Source: Planctomycetales bacterium (GTDB taxonomy: Bacteria; Planctomycetota; UBA11346). Taken from it: a stretch of 6,751 nucleotides of DNA. Shown here one piece after another: positions 1-6,161 of this stretch (position 1 is its first letter; each line of letters starts with the position of its first letter). A model generated the notes under the pieces. That model was not told the origin of the DNA, did not search any database, and saw only the letters and a program-made list of their open reading frames with translations. Position numbers and translations under genes: made by a program. The stretch is taken from NCBI GenBank assembly GCA_025362255.1, contig JANYGY010000256.1, forward strand, positions 1-6,751, read 5' to 3'.

Positions 1-2402
1 AGGCGCGACAGATCGAGCGTCTTGCGTTTCATGTGATCGATCACGCGACCTGGAGTACCGATGACGACGTGCGGCTTGCACGCCAGGGCGCGGTACTGGT
101 CGTTCATGTCGACGCCGCCGTAGATCAGCGCGGCCCGCGCGGCCGAGCTGCCGGCCATGCGGATGAACTCATTGTAGACCTGCTTGGCCAGTTCGCGGGT
201 CGGGCACATCATCAACGCGACTGGGCCTTCGCCTTCGAGGGCGTATAGCTTTTGCAGCGTCGGCAGGACGAAACCGGCGGTTTTTCCGGTGCCGGTCTGC
301 GCCTGGCCGATCAGATCACGACCCGCCAAGGCAACCGGGATCGCGGCCGCCTGGATCGGCGAGGGATCCTTCCAGCCCATGGTCGCCAGATCGGCGAGGA
401 TCTGATCGTTGAGACCCAACGCGCGGAAGGCCTCGGCCTTGGGCTTGGCGGCGAGTTCTTCGGTGGCGAGATGGGTCAACGGCAGCGGCTGGGCTGTGGT
501 TGCCGATTCACGGCGATGGACGCGCTCGGGGTTGCGCCCGGGGGAGGGCACTGGCGGCCGCACGGCGTGGCTGTCAGCGGTTTCGCTGACGACGGACGAC
601 GCCGATTCGGGAACAATTTCGAGATCAGGCGCGGCGAGCACTTCCGGCTCGCCTGATTCGCGCTGGTCTTGGCTTGCTTGAGGCGCTGAACCTGATTCGA
701 CGACGTTGCCCTCTGGGGCCGCGTCGTTGGTCCGATCGCCACGGCGGCCGCGGCGATCGCGCGGGGCACGGGGCGCGCGCTCTTGATAGACCGATGGCGG
801 CAGGCCGTCATCGCCCAGGGCCACAGGCGCTGGTTCGTCACGCTGGATGGAATCGGTTTCGGGCGGCGCTGACGCGAGGACCGCGTCCGGAACCGACGGC
901 GCATCGCCCTGCGCATCATCCGCCCAGCCGCGGGCGGATTCGGTCGCGTCGGTCGGTTGCGGGGTCGACTGGACAGGGGCAACCGGCGCCGCTGATCGCG
1001 TCATCGCGGGCAACGGCCGGCGTGGCGCCGCGGCTGGCGTCGAGGTCGCTGCGGCAGGCGAAGCAGCGATGGCCTGAGCGCTTTCGGTGCGACTGCCGGC
1101 GATCTTAACCTCGGCTTTGCGCAGACAGAAGAGGTCTCCGCGATCACCACGCAGCGCGAAGCCCGGCGCGGTGATTTCGCAGATATTGCCTGCCGGCACG
1201 GTGCCGGTCGCAATCGAGCCGAGCACGCGGTGGTAGTCCGCATGCGGCTGGCCGGTGCTGGGCATCGGCACGACGCCGGCATCCGCGAGCAACTCGGCCA
1301 AGCGCGGCTGGGCCCACGAAGGGGTCGAGGCATCGCACAGTTCGAGGATGCCGCGGGTGAAGACCGACAAGCGATCGAGCACGCTGCCGACTGGACGCTG
1401 CGGCCCATCGAGGCGAGGCCGCGGACTGCGCTCGACCTGAGCCTGCGGAGCTGGGCGCTCGGCCTGCGGCTGGCGGTCGCTGTTATTTTGGCGGTCGCCT
1501 TGTTGTTGGCGATCGCCTTGCTGCTGGCGGTCGACTTGTTGTTGGCGGTCGACTTGTTGTTGGCGGTCGCCTGAGGACCGATTGCCTTCACGGGGACCAC
1601 GGTCGTTCGCTTGGCGGTCATTCGAGGGCTGACGTTCGCGCGGTGCCTGACGATCATCCTGCGGCTTGCGCTCGAGCGGCTGGCGACGCTGATTGCGTTC
1701 GCCGAAAGGCTGCCGTGCAACCGGGGCTGCTTGGTCGCCTGCGGCTTGGTCGCTTGAAACGTGATCGCCAGCAGGCTGTTCGCCGGCGTTCGTCGGAGAC
1801 GGACTTGCCGCGCGATCACGTGACGGAGAAACAGCGCCTACTGCGGGGGTCGCGCCGGCGCCGGATTCGGCATCATCAGCGTCAGCGTCATTGTCGTCCC
1901 CGTTTTCGTCGGCGCCTTCGCCAGCCGGATTGCCCTGCTGGTCTGAGCCATCGTCGTCACGACCACGACCACGGCCGCGCCGCCGACGGCGACGACGACG
2001 ACGCGGCTCGCCTTCGCCGGGTTGGCCGTCGCTGGCGCCGGCCTCGCCGCCTTCACCAGCTGGAGCCGCATCGGTCAGCGCTGAGACCTCTGCCGCATCG
2101 AGGACTTCGGGTTCGTCGGTTCCGGCGAGCCGGGCGACGCTTTCCGGACTGATAACTTCGGGCTCGACCGCGGTGGGTCGGTGGGCAGGCGCGCTGGTCG
2201 TGCTGTGGTCAGCGGCGGCGGCAGCGATTGCTGCCGGCTGGGCTTCAGGGGCCTGCTCGCTGCTGCGCTTGGCGAGGGCTCCGTGGAGGACGCCGATGAG
2301 CTTTTCCTTGCCCATCCGGCTGGCATTGAGAATCGCGTGTTCGCTGGCCATCAGACGCAGGTCTTTGATGGTCAGACTGGCGAGATCGGGGGTATCAGAC
2401 AT
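1..2402 (-). CDS. DEAD-box RNA helicase with Rho-N-like and GrpE-like N-terminal domains (3' end outside window)
   Basis: Predicted ATP-dependent RNA helicase. The frame is open for 800 codons from the ATG at 2402-2400 to the window edge, so the C-terminal part is missing. Residues about 8-45 resemble the Rho N-terminal helical domain (LTIKDLRLMA, then MGKEKLIGVL). Residues 134-142 are nine arginines, followed by GRGRGR and an Asp-rich stretch. Residues 278-313 are a DRQQQ-type hexapeptide repeat. Residues about 340-435 resemble the GrpE head: GVVPMP, GQPHADYH, AGNICEI, PGFALRG and LRKAEVKIAG follow the family order. A Pro/Ala-rich linker with a second Arg-rich patch near residue 540 leads to the helicase. 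Helicase landmarks are F659, Q-motif PSPIQ ending at Q684, Walker A AQTGTGKT at 701-708 (Lys707), Ia PTRELA from 734 and Ib TPGR from 783. The DEAD motif itself would lie just outside. The helicase call is secure; Rho-N is likely; the GrpE match is by motif order only. The start is supported by the Rho-N fold beginning at once; no strong ribosome site is visible. Confidence 0.9.
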   Translation of the reverse strand, partial: MSDTPDLASLTIKDLRLMASEHAILNASRMGKEKLIGVLHGALAKRSSEQAPEAQPAAIAAAAADHSTTSAPAHRPTAVEPEVISPESVARLAGTDEPEVLDAAEVSALTDAAPAGEGGEAGASDGQPGEGEPRRRRRRRRRGRGRGRDDDGSDQQGNPAGEGADENGDDNDADADDAESGAGATPAVGAVSPSRDRAASPSPTNAGEQPAGDHVSSDQAAGDQAAPVARQPFGERNQRRQPLERKPQDDRQAPRERQPSNDRQANDRGPREGNRSSGDRQQQVDRQQQVDRQQQGDRQQQGDRQNNSDRQPQAERPAPQAQVERSPRPRLDGPQRPVGSVLDRLSVFTRGILELCDASTPSWAQPRLAELLADAGVVPMPSTGQPHADYHRVLGSIATGTVPAGNICEITAPGFALRGDRGDLFCLRKAEVKIAGSRTESAQAIAASPAAATSTPAAAPRRPLPAMTRSAAPVAPVQSTPQPTDATESARGWADDAQGDAPSVPDAVLASAPPETDSIQRDEPAPVALGDDGLPPSVYQERAPRAPRDRRGRRGDRTNDAAPEGNVVESGSAPQASQDQRESGEPEVLAAPDLEIVPESASSVVSETADSHAVRPPVPSPGRNPERVHRRESATTAQPLPLTHLATEELAAKPKAEAFRALGLNDQILADLATMGWKDPSPIQAAAIPVALAGRDLIGQAQTGTGKTAGFVLPTLQKLYALEGEGPVALMMCPTRELAKQVYNEFIRMAGSSAARAALIYGGVDMNDQYRALACKPHVVIGTPGRVIDHMKRKTLDLSR
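1464..1571 (-). repeat. In-frame 18-bp tandem repeat encoding DRQQQ-type hexapeptides
   Basis: Six consecutive 18-base units lie within the helicase gene. Read on the minus strand they encode GDRQQQ, VDRQQQ, VDRQQQ, GDRQQQ, GDRQNN and SDRQPQ (residues 278-313). The first five copies are nearly identical at the DNA level, with a GGCGGTCG core visible on the plus strand. The last copies are degenerate. Similar looser DRQ and ERQ elements continue upstream in the protein. The whole stretch is hydrophilic, lacks hydrophobic residues and should be disordered. The unit length, a multiple of three, lets copy number vary without breaking the frame. Confidence 0.85.
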
Positions 2403-2649
2403 GGGGCTACCGTTCAAATGGGTAGGGCACGACCTCCGCCAGGGACGCGCTACCGAAGCGCATCCGAAGCCGACGGGGTTCCGGCCATACGTGGGCGTTG
2501 CCAGGCCACCGCTTCCGGGGCACACGCTGCAGCGCGAAGGCGCGAAGTAGACCGACCACGGCCCGGATGGCAAGGACATGCGACCCTTATCACATCGGCC
2601 TGACCGCCAGCAGGCTGCGAATTTTCCACACTTGGTAGCTTCTCGAGCC
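2403..2649. other. Divergent intergenic region between helicase gene and dipeptidase operon
   Basis: This gap separates the two divergent start codons and must hold the promoters for both directions. I looked for -35/-10 pairs on both strands and found none worth calling. The only inverted repeat noticed is a weak five-base stem (2598-2602 with 2611-2615), too short to call a terminator or operator. Small frames crossing the gap lack recognisable protein character. If the dipeptidase starts at the upstream in-frame ATG at 2578, the gap shrinks to about 175 bases. Confidence 0.6.
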
Positions 2650-4107
2650 ATGCCCGCGTCCCCTCCCGTGCCCCCTGTTGCCTCAACCGCGCACACCCTC
2701 ACACCCGAAATCGCCGCCGCGGTGGCCCGGGCACGCGCTGATTTCCCGGCAACCTTGGCGCGATTGAAGGAACTGGTGCGGATCCCGTCGTGCTCGTTCA
2801 ACGGTTTTGATCCCGTCCACGTCGAGGCCTCGGCGCTGGCGACTGCCGAGTGGCTGCGCGCGGCGGGCTATCCGGAGGTCCGGGTCAGCCGCCTGCCTGG
2901 GGTGCTGCCCTATGTGATTGCCCGCGATCACCGCGCCGGTCCGGGGAAGCCGACGGTGCTGTTGTATGCGCATCACGATGTCCAACCGCCGCTGCGCGAG
3001 GCGCTGTGGCATTCGCCAGCGCATGAACCGGTTGAGCGAGACGGCCGGCTGTACGGTCGGGGCGCCGCTGACGACAAAGCCGGCATCGCGCTGCATTGCG
3101 CTGCGGCCGCGGCGTGGAATGCGGTCGCCGGCCATCCGCCGGTCAATCTCACGGTGCTGATCGAAGGCGAGGAGGAAATCGGCTCGCCTCATTTTTCGGA
3201 GTTCCTCGCGGCGCATGTCGAGGAACTTAAGGCCGACTGCGTGATCATCGCCGACCTCGCCAACGTCGACACCGGCGTGCCGTCGCTGACCACCAGTTTG
3301 CGCGGCCACGTCTCGCTGGAGGTCGAGCTGCGCGCGTTGGCCAGTCCGCTGCATTCGGGCATGTGGGGCGGCCCGGTGCCCGACGTGACGATGGCGCTCT
3401 GCCGCCTGCTGGCGACGTGCACGCATGCCGACGGCACGCTCGCGATCCCCGGCATGCTCGCGGACGTGCGCCCGCCGACTGCCACCGAACGTGCCGGTTT
3501 TTCGCGCATTCCGTTCACCAGCCGCCGGTTCGCCGACCAGGCGGGGCTGCTCTACGGCGCGGCGCTCATTGGCGATGCGGCCAGTGTGCACACTCAATTA
3601 TGGCGCGCTCCGGCGTTTGCAGTGAATGCGATCCAGGCAGGAGAACGCGGCAAAACCGGGAATGTCCTGATGGATGCGGCGTGGGCGCGGATCGGCATCC
3701 GCATCGTGCCTGACATGGATGGCGCCACGATCGCGAACCTGTTGAGCGCGCATCTGCATCAGCACTGCCCGCCGTGGGCGCGGCTGACGATCACCGGCGA
3801 TCGGGCCGGCGAACCGTGGAGCACCGCCACCGCTCATCCAGCGTTTGCGGCGGCGCGCGCGGCGTTGGCGTTGGGCTATGGCGTCGACCCGATCGACATC
3901 GGGTGCGGTGCATCCATCCCCTTTGTCGGAGAAATCACCGAACGGCTGGGTGGCATTCCCGCGCTTTTGATCGGCGTCGAAGATCCCGCCTGCGCCGCGC
4001 ACGCGGAAAATGAAAGCGTCCACCTGGGCGATCTGACGTCGGCGATCGCCGCCCAAACGGCATTGTTCGGTTGGCTTGCCGACCTGCCGGCGCGTGCAGC
4101 TTCATGA
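2650..4107 (+). CDS. M20-family metallo-dipeptidase (carnosinase/CNDP-like)
   Basis: Predicted cytosolic di-zinc peptidase that cleaves short peptides; the substrate cannot be read from the sequence. Numbered from the ATG at 2650 (485 residues, normal for the family), the metal and catalytic motifs are all present. YAHHDVQP at 106-113 gives His108 and Asp110. GRGAADDKAG from 136 supplies the bridging Asp141. EGEEEIGS at 172-179 holds the catalytic Glu175 and zinc Glu176. Asp202 in IIAD, His235 in SPLHSGMWGG of the lid domain, GCGASIPFV from 418 and the last zinc ligand His451 in HAENE complete the set. The protein has no obvious signal peptide. The frame extends to an ATG at 2578, but that has an AAGGA only one base upstream and would add a low-complexity leader, so 2650 was preferred; neither start has a good ribosome site. 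It is the first gene of the plus-strand cluster, and its stop overlaps the next start by four bases. Confidence 0.93.
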   Translation: MPASPPVPPVASTAHTLTPEIAAAVARARADFPATLARLKELVRIPSCSFNGFDPVHVEASALATAEWLRAAGYPEVRVSRLPGVLPYVIARDHRAGPGKPTVLLYAHHDVQPPLREALWHSPAHEPVERDGRLYGRGAADDKAGIALHCAAAAAWNAVAGHPPVNLTVLIEGEEEIGSPHFSEFLAAHVEELKADCVIIADLANVDTGVPSLTTSLRGHVSLEVELRALASPLHSGMWGGPVPDVTMALCRLLATCTHADGTLAIPGMLADVRPPTATERAGFSRIPFTSRRFADQAGLLYGAALIGDAASVHTQLWRAPAFAVNAIQAGERGKTGNVLMDAAWARIGIRIVPDMDGATIANLLSAHLHQHCPPWARLTITGDRAGEPWSTATAHPAFAAARAALALGYGVDPIDIGCGASIPFVGEITERLGGIPALLIGVEDPACAAHAENESVHLGDLTSAIAAQTALFGWLADLPARAAS

Positions 4108-5030
4108 AAGTGGAAGTGCTGAAAGTGGAAGTGCTGAAAGTGCTGCTGCGCGCAGCGCGGGTCATTCCCCCCAGGTTCGCCTGGACGCTCGGCCATGCGC
4201 TCGGACGGCTGGCCAGTCGCCTGCCGCTACGCGATGTGCGTCGTTGCATCGCGCATCTGACGATGGCGTTTCCCGAACACGACCCGCGGTGGATCGCGCG
4301 CACCTGCGAACGGTGCTTCGGCCATTTCGGGGCAACCGCGTTGTGGACCATCGTCACCTGGACCCGACCCCCGCATACCCTGCGCCGGGGCCTGATGGTC
4401 GAAGGTCGCGAGCATCTGCGCGACCTGGTGCGCGCTGCCCACGCTGGCGAAGGAACCGTGGTTTTCACCGGTCATTTCGGCAATTGGGAATTGCTCGCGC
4501 GGGTCTTCGGCGGGCTTGCCCCGGCGGCGATGATCGGGCGACGTCTGCGTGATCCGGCACTGGATACGCTCGTCCATGACCTGCGTACGGCAGGCGGAGC
4601 GCAGCTCGTTTATCAAGATGACGATGTCCGTGACCTGGTTCGTCTGCTGCGTCGCGGGACGGTGGTGGCGACGCTCGCGGATCAGGATGTGCCGCATCTG
4701 GCCGGCTGTTTTGTTCCATGGTTCGGGATCGCGGCGCGCACCCCGGTGGCGCCCGCCGCACTGGCCCTGGTCGCCCGGGTGCCGGTGCAGCCGCTGCTGC
4801 TGTATCGCCGCGCCGGGCGCTGGGTGCTGCATGCAGGTCCCCGCACGGCTTTCACACGCGCCTCGTCTTCTCGCAAAGAGGACCGCGCGGCGACCCACCA
4901 GGCGATCATCGCCTGGACCACGGCCTACGAAGAAGCGCTGGTGCGCGCCCAGCCCGAGCAATGGGTCTGGTGGCACAAACGGTGGCGGACCCGGCCCGAT
5001 GCGGATGGAGCCGCTCAGGCGGTGGTGTGA
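4104..5030 (+). CDS. LpxL/HtrB-like lysophospholipid (lipid A late) acyltransferase
   Basis: Predicted inner-membrane-associated acyltransferase of the LpxL/LpxM family, which in known members adds a secondary acyl chain from acyl-ACP to a lipid A precursor. The 308-residue length fits. GHFGNWE (His124 and Glu129) is the HX4E catalytic motif. DQDVPH at 193-198 followed by FVPWFG, and the C-terminal QWVWWHKRW at 286-294 before RTRP, are further family signatures. The ATG at 4104 overlaps the upstream stop as ATGA, so translational coupling is likely; no separate ribosome site is seen. An upstream in-frame ATG at 4071 would lie inside the dipeptidase gene and is unlikely. The first residues are MKVEVLKVEVLKVLL, produced by a DNA repeat, where family members usually have a hydrophobic membrane helix. 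The sequence does not decide between LpxL, LpxM or another acyl acceptor such as an ornithine lipid or phosphoglycolipid, so no symbol is given. Confidence 0.92.
   Translation: MKVEVLKVEVLKVLLRAARVIPPRFAWTLGHALGRLASRLPLRDVRRCIAHLTMAFPEHDPRWIARTCERCFGHFGATALWTIVTWTRPPHTLRRGLMVEGREHLRDLVRAAHAGEGTVVFTGHFGNWELLARVFGGLAPAAMIGRRLRDPALDTLVHDLRTAGGAQLVYQDDDVRDLVRLLRRGTVVATLADQDVPHLAGCFVPWFGIAARTPVAPAALALVARVPVQPLLLYRRAGRWVLHAGPRTAFTRASSSRKEDRAATHQAIIAWTTAYEEALVRAQPEQWVWWHKRWRTRPDADGAAQAVV
4107..4148 (+). repeat. 15-bp tandem repeat at the start of the acyltransferase gene
   Basis: The 15-base unit AAAGTGGAAGTGCTG occurs perfectly twice (4107-4121 and 4122-4136). A shortened related copy, AAAGTGCTGCTG, follows at 4137-4148. 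The array begins directly after the ATG and encodes KVEVL, KVEVL and KVLL. The first base overlaps the stop codon of the dipeptidase gene. Being in frame, a change in copy number would alter only the length of the N-terminus. Confidence 0.9.
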
Positions 5031-5057
5031 CGTCCGCTGAGAACTAACTTGGCAGGC

Positions 5058-6161
5058 ATGTCCACGGCCCCCTCTGCGCGTCCGCACCGCCTCGGCATCC
5101 GAGCTTCGGGAAATGTCCTTGGTCAGCCCGAGGCGCGATGGAACAGCCATTTTCTGCGCGCGTGCCGGGGCGAGCCGACCACTCGCACCCCGATCTGGCT
5201 GATGCGCCAGGCGGGTCGCTACATGCAGCATTATCGCGGCATCCGCGCCGGTTCGAGTTTTCTCGACCTGTGCAAGAATCCCGATCAGGCGGCAGAGGTC
5301 ACGGTCTATGCCCGGGACTGGCTGGGCGTCGACGCTGCGATCATCTTCAGCGACATCCTCATCGCTCTCGAAGCGTTGGGCCTGCCCCTTGAATTCACCG
5401 CTGGCGATGGCCCGCGGTTGGCCCCGCTCGATGGACCCGCAGGCGTCGCCGCCTTGCGCGATCCCCTGCAAGCCGCTGCCGATCTGGGCTATGTGCACGA
5501 GGCTATACGCCGCACGGTCGCCGCCTTGCCGCCTGATATTCCGTGCATCGGTTTCTGCGGCGCGCCCTTCACCCTGGCGGCATACGCCATCGAAGGCGGC
5601 TCATCCCGCCAATTTGCGCGCACCCGGGCGTTCATGTACCGCGAACCCGCGGCTTGGCATCGGTTGCTCGAACGGCTGGTCGCGACCCTCGCGCCGTACC
5701 TCAATCAGCAAGTCGCTGCCGGCGCTGCCTGCCTGCAGATTTTCGATTCTTGGGTCGGCACGCTCACGCGCGCTGATTTCAGCGAATTCGTCCAGCCGCA
5801 TCTGACGCACTTGATCAGCCAGATCGTTGATGGCGTCCCGGTGATCCTGTTCGGCACCGGCACGGGACATCTCCTTGATCTGCTCGCTGCTTGCGGCGCG
5901 GATGTCATCGGGCTTGACGCGGCGGTGGATCTGGATGTTGCTTGGCGTTCTTTGGGCGGGCCGCAGCGGATCAGCATTCAAGGCAACCTCGATCCAGCGA
6001 TGCTGTTGGCGCCGACCGAGCGCCTGACCGCCGCGGCGCACGCGGTGCTCACTGCCGCTGCCGGTCGTCCGGGACACATCTTCAACCTCGGTCATGGCGT
6101 ATTCAAAGAGACCGATCCCGAACAGGCCCGCCGCTTGGTCGAGGTCGTGCACGGTGGTTGA
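5058..6161 (+). CDS. hemE: Uroporphyrinogen decarboxylase
   Basis: HemE removes the four acetate carboxyl groups of uroporphyrinogen III to give coproporphyrinogen III in the cytosol, without a cofactor. The protein is 367 residues from the ATG at 5058. TPIWLMRQAGRY carries the substrate-binding arginines (Arg50 and Arg54). FSDIL holds the conserved catalytic-pocket Asp99. GFCGAPFTLAAYAIEGG includes Tyr176. IFDSWVG and the C-terminal FNLGHGVF with His346 are also intact, so the enzyme should be active. The usual N-terminus (about ten residues before RTPIW) is preceded here by about 30 extra residues rich in Arg, Ser and Pro. A TTG at 5049 is in frame and would add three residues; the ATG was preferred, although neither has a well-spaced ribosome site. 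The gene lies 27 bases after the acyltransferase and overlaps the oxidase gene by eight, indicating co-transcription. Confidence 0.97.
   Translation: MSTAPSARPHRLGIRASGNVLGQPEARWNSHFLRACRGEPTTRTPIWLMRQAGRYMQHYRGIRAGSSFLDLCKNPDQAAEVTVYARDWLGVDAAIIFSDILIALEALGLPLEFTAGDGPRLAPLDGPAGVAALRDPLQAAADLGYVHEAIRRTVAALPPDIPCIGFCGAPFTLAAYAIEGGSSRQFARTRAFMYREPAAWHRLLERLVATLAPYLNQQVAAGAACLQIFDSWVGTLTRADFSEFVQPHLTHLISQIVDGVPVILFGTGTGHLLDLLAACGADVIGLDAAVDLDVAWRSLGGPQRISIQGNLDPAMLLAPTERLTAAAHAVLTAAAGRPGHIFNLGHGVFKETDPEQARRLVEVVHGG
6141..6145 (+). promoter_or_regulatory. Likely ribosome binding site for the protoporphyrinogen oxidase gene
   Basis: GAGGT lies about nine bases before the GTG at 6154, inside the last codons of hemE. 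It is the best-spaced Shine-Dalgarno-like site seen in the plus-strand cluster and supports choosing that GTG rather than a later codon. The match is short and could be chance in GC-rich coding sequence. Confidence 0.4.

Noticed and set aside
1464..1571. Tandem repeat considered as a CRISPR-like or VNTR non-coding array
   Set aside because: Units are contiguous with no spacers, keep the codon frame and lie inside a gene.
1001..1819. Alternative minus-strand frame (272 codons) within the helicase gene
   Set aside because: It is the shifted reading of the low-complexity region, giving Ser/Arg-rich sequence. The frame with GrpE-like and helicase motifs is continuous through it.
1891..2550. Plus-strand open frame (219 codons) opposite the helicase N-terminus
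   Set aside because: Its Ser/Pro/Arg-rich translation mirrors the Arg-rich block on the other strand and no domain is visible.
2598..2615. Short inverted repeat in the divergent region
   Set aside because: A five-base stem without a T-run is too weak for a terminator and has no supporting context as an operator.
2683..3597. Minus-strand open frame (304 codons) opposite the dipeptidase gene
   Set aside because: Arg/Gly/Ala-rich translation without motifs, entirely opposite the M20 catalytic domain.
753..4049. Three GCGATCGC palindromes (753-760, 1509-1516, 4042-4049), similar to HIP1 sites of cyanobacteria
   Set aside because: Only three copies, all inside coding sequence of high GC content. 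This is not dense enough to call a HIP1-like repeat.
4227..5498. Long minus-strand open frame (423 codons) opposite the acyltransferase and hemE genes
   Set aside because: It crosses the junction of two well-supported plus-strand genes and its translation shows no domain. Long antisense frames are expected in GC-rich coding DNA.
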